This document shows positions 11,477-23,824 of a stretch of DNA of 64,000 nt, one piece after another (the stretch's first letter is position 1; the number at the start of each line of letters is the position of its first letter). Source of the stretch: Callaeas wilsoni (taxonomy: Eukaryota > Chordata > Aves > Passeriformes > Callaeidae); assembly GCA_013398955.1 (NCBI GenBank), contig VWPU01014135.1, positions 1 through 64,000 of the forward strand, read 5' to 3'. The notes beneath the pieces are model-generated. The model was not told where the DNA came from, searched no databases, and saw only the letters and a program-made list of their open reading frames with translations. The translations under genes were made by a program, and so were the position numbers.

Positions 11477-14400
11477 ATGGCATTAACTTGAACTCTAACC
11501 TTGGGAATATTGTTTTGGCTTTCCTTCAAAACATTTGCTCCCCCACTGCTCTGGTTGTTCCTACACTGTGACCAGTCTGTAAAGGGTTGCAAGAAGAGTT
11601 TCTGCTCAGGATTCCTGTGTCTGAATAAGGAATAATTCTGTACCTCTTCATTTATTTTTTATGTTATATATGGAATATATTGGCAATGGAGACTTACATT
11701 TCTTTGACCTTGTACAAAATGTAGCATCTGAAGCTTTTTGAGGCTTTTTCAGGCAGGACAGAGCCCAGCTGGTCATGCTGGAAATCAGGATTTCTGTCTT
11801 GCATAGATTGTGTCTGGGTGACATTGGAACAGTCTTGCAGGAAAGGGTTAAAACATTCCAGCCTGTCTCCTAGGAAAAAGACAGAAGATATTTGGAATAT
11901 TCCACTGACTTGCATTTGGAATAATAATTGGGTGTATATTTCCTTATTTGTTTGCCATGCAATAGTTTTGCATTTGAGCAGAATTATAGGAGAAAGCTAA
12001 TTAACCTTTATAAACATAATTCATTAGGCTTGCAAGGCACAACAAACACTTAAGGAAAACAAGCCACTGGTAGCATGCAGAGGCTGGCACCTTCCTTTTT
12101 GTGATCTGCAGGAGAGGACCAGCTTTAAAAGATGTCTTTACAGCTGTGGCAACAAAATGAGTCAAAGCTTTATTTTGATTATGTCTGCCCATTTTTCATT
12201 ATTTCTGTATAGGCTTTTTGAATCTTGATTTTTGGCTCTGAATTTGATTTTCCTCCAGTATGGAGAAGTTGATTTATTTTAGAACAAATTTATTCTCTGT
12301 TCACTTGGTTTACACAATGAAATCTGGGCAAATTGCATTTCACTCGTAGCTCAGTCACAGGAACAAAATGATGTGCACCTCTCTTCATAATGGTCATGAA
12401 TACATCTCCTGACATCTGTTTCCTCCACACCTTTTTTATGGTTTTCTCCTCATTACCTCGATTTCCTCAGCGAAGTCCAGAAAATAATATCAGTAGGTTT
12501 TATACTGTGCCATATTCCAGGTTAAAATTGAACTCCACAGGACATGGATGACATAAGCAGGAATGTGGAACAGCATTTTGACTTCTGTGAATGAGCCTCA
12601 TTTTGGAAAACAGTTCCTTCTGTGTCCTTCTGATCCTGGTTCTTTCCCTGATGGTTCTTCTGACTCAAAAAATGTTGGAGACAGGGGTTCAGAGGATGCA
12701 GATGTTTTACCCATAATATGAATTTTAAAACATACTGATGTAGACTGAATCATCTGCACGACTGAAATGCCAATTTTATATTTCTTTAATGTGTTATTTC
12801 TCTTGGAATAATTTCTCTTGGCATTTAACTTTGCATCTGATCTTGTCAGAATTGAGTTTTATTTGTGTGCATCCCCTAACGTGAATGTAAATATGTCATC
12901 CTGCAGGTTTGCACAAAATGAGTACACGTTTTCTGAGCATTTAGTGCTATTGGAGCATTTGTGTGTCAGATGAGAAGCCTTTTTAAAAGCATTGAGAGCA
13001 ATGAAAATGAAGAAAGGATTTTTTCAGAGTATTTATTTTACTCATTAATGAAAATAGCAAGTCTCTTCTGTAGCTTTTTGTTTTGGCCTTTGACTTTTCA
13101 TTAATTTCCTCTGTGAAACAAGCACGTTCAAAGAATTAGTTCAAAACAGCCTCAAATAGCATTTAAAATGAATATATTTTTACGTTTGATGTTTAGTGTA
13201 CCACTGCTATGGAAACCTTGACCTCTGCCAGGGTGTTGTCAGGCTGAGAGCTATGTGATAATGGGGGGGGGCTTGCTGGATGTACAAACTGTTTGGAGAG
13301 AGAGTAACAACATTACACTGCTCCTCCCTGGAGCCCTCCAACCCAGTCAATATTTAGATGGCAAACTGAAGATTAAGGGAATTTGCTGCCCTGAGCCTCC
13401 TGGTGAGTCCAGGCCCAACATTCTGGTGTTGATCAAGAACTGCCCCAGCCAGAAACAGGAGGAGCTGTCATTGTTTGTCTGCCCACTGGTCTGTTTGGGG
13501 CTCGAATTAAAAATAATCCCAGCCTATCCAAAATGCCTTTTTGCCTGCTGCTGGACAAGTACAACCACATTTAGGGGTTCCCTCTTGCCAGCTGACTTCT
13601 GTCACACAAGAGGCTGCAGTGGCTGCTCAGCCTAAGAGGGAATTCCCTCAGAAGAGAGGATTTGCCAAGCCCAATCAGCCAATTTTGCATTCTCTCCTCT
13701 GCCACACACAAAGATTTTTTTCAATGAACTTTGCTCCCCTGCTTCTGCTTGAGAAATCTTGTTTTCTTAAGTCAGAAGAAGAAATACGGCCATGTGTGCC
13801 TCGTACCCAGGATCCTTTCCAGCAGCACTGGGCTGGGTTTCAAGGGGCTCCGAGGGGACTGTGGAAGGAGCCAGCAAACCCTTCTGGCTGAGGCTGTGAG
13901 TGTTGTTAATGTCTGATACCCAGAAGAGCATCTGCCTTCCCCTGCAGCAGGGCGTGGGCTCCCAAAGGTACCAGGTGTGAGAAAAGGTGTGGCTGGCCAC
14001 CATTCCCTGCCTGAGCTCTGCCTTCCCCTGTTCGTTAATATCAGATAAGCAAGACTCTTCCTCAGGCTCTAATTGTGACCTCTCTGTTTCATCCCTAAAA
14101 TATAAGGAAATAATCTAATTTCATAGACTAAAAATCATAGCCAACCTGTGCAGCTGTAGTGGTTCCCCAGTGGTCAGAGCAGGACAGTGCTCCTTTATGG
14201 CTGTAAATAATTCAGCCTGGATATAGCCTGGCCCATGCAACGTGTGATGGATTGGAGAGCGCTTCTATACCCTCAATAATCTGCTTTGCATTGCAATAAC
14301 TGTCTGAAAACTTTGTTTATTTTAATTTTATACTGATAGAGTCTATTCTGGTTCAGTTTCTTAGAAATTGACTTTATTTTGAGTACAGCTTCCTCAATTT

Positions 14401-17400
14401 CAGAGGCTGTGGGGAGTTTTCAAATCACTAAAAAGCTGCTCTGATGCTGCACATTAGATTTTGGGGGAGAGTGAGTGGGTAGATTGCAAAAAAACTGTTA
14501 TCATCTTTTTTTTAACATTTTTTCTTTGTTTTTGCTATTTTTCCATGTCACACTCTCTACTTCTAGATGCCCATGAACAAATAAAAGGAATTAAATCAAA
14601 GGCACGAGATGCCAAATTCATTTCAATACGAGTTCACTGAAAGCCTGAAGGTGACAAACTTCAGGAAGTGTTAGGGAATATGTGCAAGCAAAAGGAAACT
14701 TGTGACTTCAATAAAGAAATCTCAGCAATATGCCCTCCGAGGAATCTATAACAGCTTCTCCAAAGATTTCTACCATCACATTTTTCCAGCAGGGCCGTGC
14801 CATGCACATGGAAGAATATTTCTGCTTGTGCTCTGCCCGTGACCAAAGCATGCAGTGTGCTGGGTTCACAAACAGCCCTCAAATGAGAATTTTTCGGTGT
14901 GAGCACTGCATAGTTGCTGTGCTGGCACTGCAGCTGGTTCAAGCTGGGCATGGAGCAAGTGGAAATCCCGTCCTGCAGCTCTGCTGCTGTTGGATTCATG
15001 GAAAGAGAGGGGTTTGGCACGTGGAGCTGTCAGCTCACCGCATGGGCAGCTTTCATGCCCTGGTGCACACTGGATGAAGGTTAATATCAAAACTCTGTGC
15101 TGAATAGCAAAGTTTGAGTCTGGTGGGAAACCTCAGGGCTCGTTGGTGTTGGATAGGGCTGATGTGGGTGGGCCAGTGCTGAGACTGCGCTGGGGTGGGG
15201 GCTGAGGGTCACGGACGGTCCCTGTGAGCAGCAGAGGAGGTTCTGTCCCCCTGTGCCCCCGACAGAGGCAATCACTGAAATCACCCAGAAACATTTTGAG
15301 AAAAATAGCTGGAAATGAGAAATTGAGCACTCGTTGCAAAGGAGTTTGTCTGTTACACTTTGTGATGAATGCCTAGCACCCCATATTTTAAAAGGCTTGT
15401 TTGGTAAGCAAGGACATCAGGGCTACTCATAGATGGTGTCTAATAACAGAGTTATACTCAGCCCCAAATGCTTTTATCCGTTCCAGACCCAGCTCTGACT
15501 AAATGAAACCCTTCACTTGCCTACTCTGCCTTCCATTTGAAAAACAGGATAAATCTATAATTAAAAAAAGGGGGGTTCTATAACCTCTTATATCTAACCA
15601 AGGCTTTCAGCAGATCAAATGTATTTCCCAAAATAAAGATAAAACAGAATGTTAGTTTGTGAATCATTCTGTATTTCAACCACTTAATGTACTTGAAACA
15701 CACATACACAATCAGGACAAGAAAGCTGGCTCAGAAATTATAAGCAAATTGCAGCTCTTCGAGACATCTTATAAATTTTTTTCCCCAGCTGCATTTAAAT
15801 AATAAGAGCTCTTCCTTGTTTTGGACATCCTTGTTTTCATATCTGCTTTGAAACCATTTATGCTAAATAAAGAATTGAATAGACAGATAATTAGCAGATT
15901 GCAAAGCAGTGTCTTAACTTTCCTGGTACTCCTTAGCTGCAGAAGAGTCTTTGCAAAGATCTTTTCTGCATAAAACCAGTTCACCAAGTTGGGCATGTGC
16001 CATCTAGTGATACACGCAGGAACTGGAACTTAAAATTAGATGTACACTCATGATATCCACTGAGTGAGTACTTCTGAAATTAAATATTTGGGCCATTAAC
16101 AAATATTTACAATTTGAAACTCGAAATTTTGAGGTGTGAAGTGAAATTTCTGTTAATTTTTCCTTCATGAATTATGAGCTGTGCCAAAACTTTTCTGTCA
16201 AATGTAAGTTTTGGTCATTTAGGAGCTTTCTGTAATGTAAGGGTCATGGAAAATACTTAAATGCTCAGTGGTCGTTGTCTGTACTTGCATGAAATTTTGC
16301 CTGTCCCTCTTAAAGTGCTAACTGTGTTCTTTTGAAAATATTTCAAATTTTATGACAGTAAAAGCAATCAAATAAGTAGTTTACAAAAAAGAGTAGATTT
16401 TGACTGATGAAAACTCCTTAGAGTCATTGAACTCCAATTATAAATGTGTGTTTCTTCTCTCAGACCACTTTTGGTGGTGGATTTTGGTGGATTTGGCGTT
16501 GGGCAGTGCAGGTCGATGTGCTCTGTGGTGGCAGAAATGGACATTACGCAGCCAGGCAGGAGAGGGAGCCTGCTTTGTGCCTTTCACCCCCTGGCTTTAG
16601 GGTCTCCTGGGTTCTTCTCTGCTGTCCTGCACAATTACTGGTCTTGTAATTAAGTTCGGTCTCACTAATCCCTGAGGCCAATGTAGCAGGAGGAGAAACT
16701 TCTTCATGTTGAGTTTCTCTCCACTGCCCACGACCAGCAACTCCTGCAACAACTTTTCACAGTAAAAAGATTTGTCTTGGGGGAAACTTCCAGGTGCCAA
16801 TTAAAGCTGGGTCAGTCCAAGGCTTTCCCTGGGCATTAGGCTGCACACCTGGAGTAACAGTACCTGTGCTCAGGAAAGATCATTTTAACTTAGCCAGTGC
16901 AGTACCTTGGTATTGAGAAGTTGTTTTTATTTTTATTTCAAAATATTTGCACGTATATACTTGAAATACATACTTGGGTAGGACTATTCGGCTTGGAGAC
17001 TTTCTGAAGCCTTGTGGTATAAAAGTAATTTACATGGAGAAGCTGTACAGCCTTTCTCTTCTGTACACTGTGAAATATTTAACTATACAACTGTGAATTC
17101 AGTGTGAGAGGTGTGAAAGGAGAGAGAATCATTACTTACTGCAGGAGGGTTTTATTAGGCAGGCTGCAGTTATGCTGCTGGACAAAGTGCAGTAGATCCC
17201 TATTAACTATTTAACAGCTATCTACAACAGCAGACACCTTATAAATTAATAGATAGACTCAAAACACAAAGTGGCTGTAGAGGAAAAGCTCAGAAAAGGG
17301 TTTAGATGAACATCCAATTTAGTGGCTACAATTTAATATTGGATATCACAGTTCTGGGTTTTTATAAGCAGCAGAGAACCAGGTTTCTGTGGGAAATGCT

Positions 17401-20400
17401 GGAGATGATGCACTTCCAAGGTCCGTTTAGTAGCTCATTTTACTAAATGATGAGTTTCTATTATAAAACTCAGACATAAATTATTCAAATGAAGAATCCA
17501 TCACTATTCTGCAGAGAAAGACGCTGCTGCAGTGTGAATGGATGGTGGAAGTGGCTGATGGAGTTGGGCTGACCTGATTGAAAACACCTGTGCTGCACCT
17601 GGCGGTGCTAAAGAAGAGATGACAGCCAGTAATTCCTGCCTGTTATTTAAGGTTAAAAGTGGGGACATTAAATTGTCAATAATTACTTACAGCTTTATTG
17701 AGGAGTTAATTATTATAGCCTTTCCGGGTGCAGGAGGCTGCATGAATCTTCCATACTGAGGTTCAGTAATTGAGATGCAGTTTAGCATTCCCATCCTGAC
17801 ACAAAGCAGAGTGGAAGAAACTGCTTTATAAACAGATATGCTGATACCTTCCTGCATTAAAATAAATATCCTGCTTAGTTCCAGTGACTACTTCCTCGGG
17901 GAAAAGGAAAGGAGTACTTTCATCAGGAAAAGTTGAAGTACAGCGAAATACATTTCTGTCAGCTAGCTGGAATGGTTCTCAGTGCAAGAAAAAGATTAAA
18001 AGAATATGAATATTTGAAAAAACTGAGGAAATACTGAAACTTGGGCACTTTGTATGGGTGATATCCTCAAAACATTGCTGATCCCTGGAGAGACAAGGAC
18101 TGCCTGAGGGGAAAGTGGACCCAAGGCAATCCATATTCTGAGAATTATTCTTCTACAACCCGGATACCCAAATGCTTTTGCAGGGATGCTGCAGGTTTAG
18201 GAAGGTCATGATTAAAAACATTAAAGCAAATTGGTGGTTGCACATCTCCCGTTTGAAATAGAAAATGGTACAAAGATGCTGCTGGGTCATGTGATGGCTT
18301 ACCTGGAAGGGTTTGATTTGCATTTCTGTTCTTGCCCCGCCAGAACCCACAGAGGTGAACATTCAGCCTGGCATCACTCATTGCCTAACACGAGTTGTAC
18401 AGATTTCAGTATGGGGCTTTTCCCTGGCTTTGTTATAGAGCTGGCAAATCTGTGACTTTGTCACTCCACCAGTCCATCAGTTACACCATTGCCTGAGCTT
18501 CAAATAGCACATAAATTAAAATCTTCTGTAGACTGCTGAAGAGGGTAAATATGTAAAGGCAAGGAAAGTGAACTTGGAAGTTTCTCCTTTGGGTTAGTTT
18601 CACTGATTTTTCATGCATTTTGATAAGGCACTTGACTATTTCTGAATTTAGAAGCTGCTCTTAATGTTTTGATTTCATGGGAATGATTGTGAGTGGCTAA
18701 TTTAAGTTGTAGAGATTGCCACTTTAGACTCCCACTTGAGCTCACTTATGTCCATAGAAAGGCCTCTAATGACTTCAGCATTCTGCCGAGGGTTTTCTTT
18801 TCCCCTTTCCAGTTCAACTCAAGCTAGAATGTTCTTCCTATGACTCTTTCTAAAGCAGAATTTATTGATATAAAATTTTAATTTGAGAGCAAATGTGTCC
18901 TTTTTAAGGACATCAGCAATCATCCTGCCTTAGGAGACTGAATGCCTAAGCCCTGAAAAAAGAAGCCATTGGACATAATTCATCAGCTGCTGGAGTTTAT
19001 TCTGCAAAATAGCACAATGCTGGAGAATTTGTTCCTTTCTGAGTGACAAAAGGAAGCCAAATAGATATTTGTTCATCACACTAGAGTTCCAACGGAAAAC
19101 TTGATAGGTTAAATTTCGAAAAGCTGTGTTTCAGAAGGAAAGCTAAAGTTCTGTTATAGTCAGTGTTCCTAAGGGAGAATCTGTCCTCTAAACACACTGA
19201 AGTACCTGCACTTGCTCGGAGACTAAAGCTGGTTTAGAGGTGCTAGACTAATTTAGCAGGGAAATGTAGCTAATTTTGTTTGTAGTGAAGCATAAAATTA
19301 GATGAGACTAAGTACAAGCAAAGCCTGTTTGTTCCTTATCTCTTTTTGCCTTGGTACTTCTTCCGACCTCTGAATAAAAGCACTTGGCTTTAGTAAAACC
19401 AAGGAGTTTTGTGACCACAGGATTCCAAACAGGGCAAAAATCCCCCTGGGAATGGCGAGGGAAAGCAGCAGGTTTCAGTGCTGACCTAAAAATACGGCGA
19501 TTTTGCTGATCTGCCCCCAAAACAAGGACTGGGGACAAAGAAGCCACCAGACATTGGTCATGGCTGGACTCAAGGCAGGGGAGCCAAGAGCTCTGAAATA
19601 CCTCTGGGGCTGAGAGGAACACTCTGAGAAATGTTTGCTGGCAGAAAGCTTGGGCGTGGAGTTTCAGTGAGTGTGTCACTCGCAGGTGGAGGTCGTGCTG
19701 TCTAGACAGGAGGAAAACTCCAGCTGTCTCTTCCTCTGCTCCTTATTATTGGAGTTTGGTGCTTTAAGCTGATCATGAGATGCCAGAAAGACAGAGATTT
19801 TAGTCTGGCCAGATAGAAACAGGGCTAAATAGGAGAATTAGATCAGCAGATCATAATTGTTGAGATTAAAGTTGAAATTATATTTATGAAGAAGATCATT
19901 GGAGACAAGATTTAGAGCAAAGGAGTCAGGGAGCTGAGCCTGGAGCCAGCAGAGCCCCAACGAGTGCAGTCATTCTCAGGGCCCTGAGGGTTCAATTAAC
20001 CTTGACAGCCTGGAGTCTCTTAAAAGGAGCAGAGCTTACGAATGAAATGCAATGAAAAATTACTACTTTTAAACTATTGGCAGTTTAAAACCTTGTCTCG
20101 ACAGCAAAACCTACTCGACAGACACCTCTAAAATGCTGTGTGCTAAATGTGTTGTAAATTTATTCTTGTGGCAGGTTTATTTCTTCATTAAATATTAATG
20201 TTAGATGGGGTTTAGCATATGCATGACGTTGCTGTAAATTGAGTTAGAAATTTATCAGGTTAAGTCATGTTTGAGTCTAAAGGTCTCATTCTTGAATGTT
20301 CAGTCATGCAGCAAAGAAGAGGGGACCTACAAATAACAAAGACAAATGTAATAAATTTGAAGAGGCTGCTCCATTTTTCAGTCAAATCATGTAGATATCT

Positions 20401-21203
20401 GTTTGGGGATTTTTTTTATATATATTTTTTTTTCCTTCTTCCCAGTTCCTATATGTTGTGCCTGATTGGGTACAATTTTCTCACCACTTTCTGTGAGAAG
20501 AGATGATTTGTAAAAATTCTTACAGCTGTGCAATTTAGTATACAAAAAGAGAATCGAAATTTTTAGTACTGTCTCTCTTCTGTTTTGTGGTAAGGAAGGA
20601 GCTCTTAGCAAATTGTTCTCTAATAACTGTTTTCTTTGGTCTTAAATGGAGAATTTTCCAGCATCTTGACAAATGAACTCCTTGGCTGGCTATGATATAT
20701 ACAGAGAATTACCAAATGTTGACCAGATAAATGGTTCTCTGTCACTGGGAGGAGGTTTCCTTGCCATTGGATCTGTTTTTGTGCCATACAGCTGCTTTCA
20801 GATCGATGGACCTGCACTGCTTATATTAAATGGTTGGAGAGAGAAATGGATCAAGTCCTGGGACAAGAAACAGGAGAAATAGTGCAGGGACAATTCTCAG
20901 AGGGAGATCCCAGTAGACCTTTGGAATATATGAAAATTTCCTCTATGGATATGAATATTTGCCAATAACAAGTGGCATGGCCCCATGAGCTACAGCACAA
21001 TGTATGGTTTTGTTTGGGAAGGGGAGGGGAACATTCCCAAATCCATGCCTTTGCTACTTGACCAGCTCTGGCTGACATTCTACTGAGTAAACTTTGCAGC
21101 TGGGAAATGCCCTACGGGATGTTTGCAGAAGGAAAGGATTTCGTAACATCTTCTAGAAATCCCATCTGTGTCTCTGATAATATTCTGGAACAACTTCAGT
21201 GGC
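11477..21203. other. Non-coding stretch, nothing recognised
   Basis: About 9.7 kb with no recognisable mobile element. It contains a run of nine G at about 13263-13271 and somewhat GC-richer islands near 13250-14030 and 14850-15260. The frames there (up to 126 codons) overlap each other on both strands and show no domain. At 20205-20230 an octamer-like ATATGCAT adjoins TGACGT. I found no RNA gene. Confidence 0.5.
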
Positions 21204-21228
21204 GATCTTAAGATCCATATGGATCTTA
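21204..21228. promoter_or_regulatory. Two nested perfect palindromes
   Basis: GATCTTAAGATC (21204-21215) and TAAGATCCATATGGATCTTA (21209-21228) are each perfect palindromes and overlap by seven bases. The sequence AGATC occurs in three alternating orientations within 25 bp. It could form a cruciform or bind a symmetric dimer. CATATG at the centre fits the E-box pattern CANNTG. No neighbouring gene helps to interpret it. Confidence 0.35.
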
Positions 21229-23713
21229 TTAAAGTCCTCTTGCTTGCTGTGGGACACTCTGGGACCTGAAGTGAATTGTAAAAGATCATTAGCTAAACTC
21301 AATGTGATTAATTAAACCTTCAGATTTCTAGCTTTGTGTCCTAATGTGTCTTTTTAATTAAAAGAGAAAAAAAGGTTATTTGAATTCTCATAATTTTTTA
21401 AAGAAACATCTTCATAAGTGGCACCTTTTTCTTCCCTTTTTCCTGATGTCTGGATAAAAGACAACTAAAATAGATTAATAAGGCATTTGTGTTTATTGAT
21501 TTTGTTTTACGTTTGCTTTAACAGAGCTTCTACCTCTATTTTCATTAAATATGGGAGTCATTAATTATCAATATAATGGGTGGCATTGCAGAAAGAAAAA
21601 CTCTGCCAGGGTTATGTTTTTACCAAGATGATTTCTACCTGACTAGGGTTTATAAAATCAATAATGTTAAGGATGAACCAAAGCACAAACAGGAGGAAAT
21701 GGATATAGAAATAAAAGGTTTTGCTTAAAATGAGTATTGTTGAAAGCTGTACACTTTGATTGCCTTAATTAAAGTTGTTAGAATATAAATATTTGCAGCT
21801 AACCTGACCAGCAGCTTGCATTCAACTGCCATGCAAAATATTCCTGATATCTTCTAATGTCCCCGACTCAACCTCTTCCCTGTTAGATCCGCACAGGCTG
21901 CCAGAGTTGTGTGTAACAGGAGAAGGAATGCAGGAATTCTTATCGTGATGTTCACTGCAGTGATTCCCTTTCTGAAACCTCCAAACTCATTTTCTGATGA
22001 GTATCTTGATTTGTGGCATTTACAGTTACATGGAAGCTGAAAAGCTGAATGTGTGCCTTGACTTGTCTGTCTTGGGTTTTTTGTGTCATGTGAGACGTCA
22101 CAGGGCATTTATCAGCCAACAGCTTTTAAAGGAAAAGGGACAAATATTGTAGAGACACTGGGCAATTTAAATGCAGAGTTCCTTGTCTGGATGTGCAGTT
22201 ACCCCCACACAACGTGGTTTCCACCCAAACACAGCCTTAACCTGCAGGTAGGAGGGGGAAGAGGGAGCACCAATTACAGCCCCCAGTTCCCAGAGTTCCT
22301 GGTGTAAATGGCACAGAGGATCCTTCTTTCCACAGTTTAATAAAGCTTCTGTGCATGTTTAGCCTAAATTTAGATTTACACTCTTTAGCAACTATAAAAT
22401 TCACCATTTGTTGCTGAACCAGAATACTTCCACTGGAAAGGTTTCTAATTTTTAATTCCAACAATTTATGGGATAAATAATCTAAATCTTGGTGTGTAAC
22501 TCCAGCAAGAGCAGGAGAATGGCCCCAGAATTCTGCCTCTGACAGTGACCAGGGAGATTAGAAAGAATACGTTTGATACATCCCACAGTACCTTCACAGC
22601 TTAAACCTATTTGAAGTTTGGGAATTCCCAAACAAATGGGAATATTTTTGTATATATGAACCCCAGGGGCTTTCTGTGATCTCTCCAGGCAATGTTCATC
22701 TCCTTGGTATTTAAATGCCTTAGTTCCTGTATGAATCAATTGTGATAAACAAGAAGTTCTGCTTTTGATGTTGGAAGATTTTCAGTCCTCAATTATTGAA
22801 AATCTTAATACTTTATCATCTGAAAAATGCTGCATTGCTCTTCCTTTTGTTATATAAAGCCAAGAAAAGCTTATTTGATTCTAGAGAAGATTAGGAGGGT
22901 TGACAGAATCACAGATAACAACAATCTTCCCAGACAGAAAGCATGGAGGAGGCACTTAGATGAGTCTTTTATTTTGTGCAATGTTTGAAAAAGAGGAAGC
23001 AGGACCATGAGAAGAGAGAAATGATCACTGCTTTCATAACCTGTGTTGTAATTACATTCTGTATGTGGCTTGTGTAGTGCAAGAGTCCAAGTACCACCTG
23101 CATTCCCCCCTCCTGTGTGTGTGTCACTCACTCTGCACCTTGTTTTTCACAAGTGGCCAGAGAACAATGGATATTGGAGCAACATAATAGGCCAGAAATG
23201 TCAAACTGGAAGAAAAATAAGTAAGAAACAGATTATTAGTAAAACAAAAAATATCTTTCAGGCACTTTAAATTTTGATACTGTCCTCACAATGAGCATTT
23301 CAAGTCTGTGAAGCAATCATTTTCCAACTCATCCAATTGACAGGTGCTAACAATGAAAAATAAACATAATGATGATGTAATATGTGCATCTGAGGAGGTC
23401 TTGCATGCGTTATTTGCTCCTAATGCCTGTTGAGAGGATACTGGTTATTAGGATATCATATCAGTCATGTTTCTCCATTTACTCTAAACTGTTAGCATTA
23501 AATTGGCCCCGGGCTGGAGGTGAGTGAGTGGGACACAGATCAAATCCACAATCCTGTCTGAGACGAAAGAAAAGGCCAAGATTTGTCTATGTGAATTCCT
23601 CCAAGTAGACCCAGCATTTTAAAACCTCTGTCATTTCTCATGAGTGCTTTCCTTAGAGCACGACTGACAGGGAGGGACATTTGGTGTCTTTCTGACAAGC
23701 TGATATTGAAGTC
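21229..23713. other. Non-coding stretch, TAAT-rich at the left
   Basis: Between about 21290 and 21790 there are many ATTA/TAAT cores, for example GATTAATTAAACC, TTTTTAATTAAAAG and GTCATTAATTATC. Such density can mark a developmental enhancer but is also common in AT-rich DNA. No gene, RNA gene or mobile element was recognised in the rest. Confidence 0.45.
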
Positions 23714-23824
23714 GTGGCATTTATGATTTGTCCATCCTCTGATTTCAGTGGTGGCATTTATGATGTGTCCATCCTCTGATTTCAGTGGTGGCATTTATGA
23801 TCCGTCCATCCTCTGATTTCAGTG
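23714..23824. repeat. Tandem repeat, 3 copies of a 37-bp unit
   Basis: Units start at 23714, 23751 and 23788. Each reads GTGGCATTTATGAT, then a three-base variable spot (TTG, GTG, CCG), then TCCATCCTCTGATTTCAGTG. The copies are otherwise identical, which points to recent expansion or ongoing homogenisation. The unit is not a multiple of three and no coding frame is maintained in a meaningful way. Confidence 0.93.

Noticed and set aside
19366..19400. AATAAAAGCACTTGGC as an LTR polyadenylation site
   Set aside because: Only the hexamer context is similar. No LTR boundaries were visible.
19308..19679. 123-codon minus-strand frame
   Set aside because: No domain, no splice or promoter context, and an ordinary length for chance in GC-balanced DNA.
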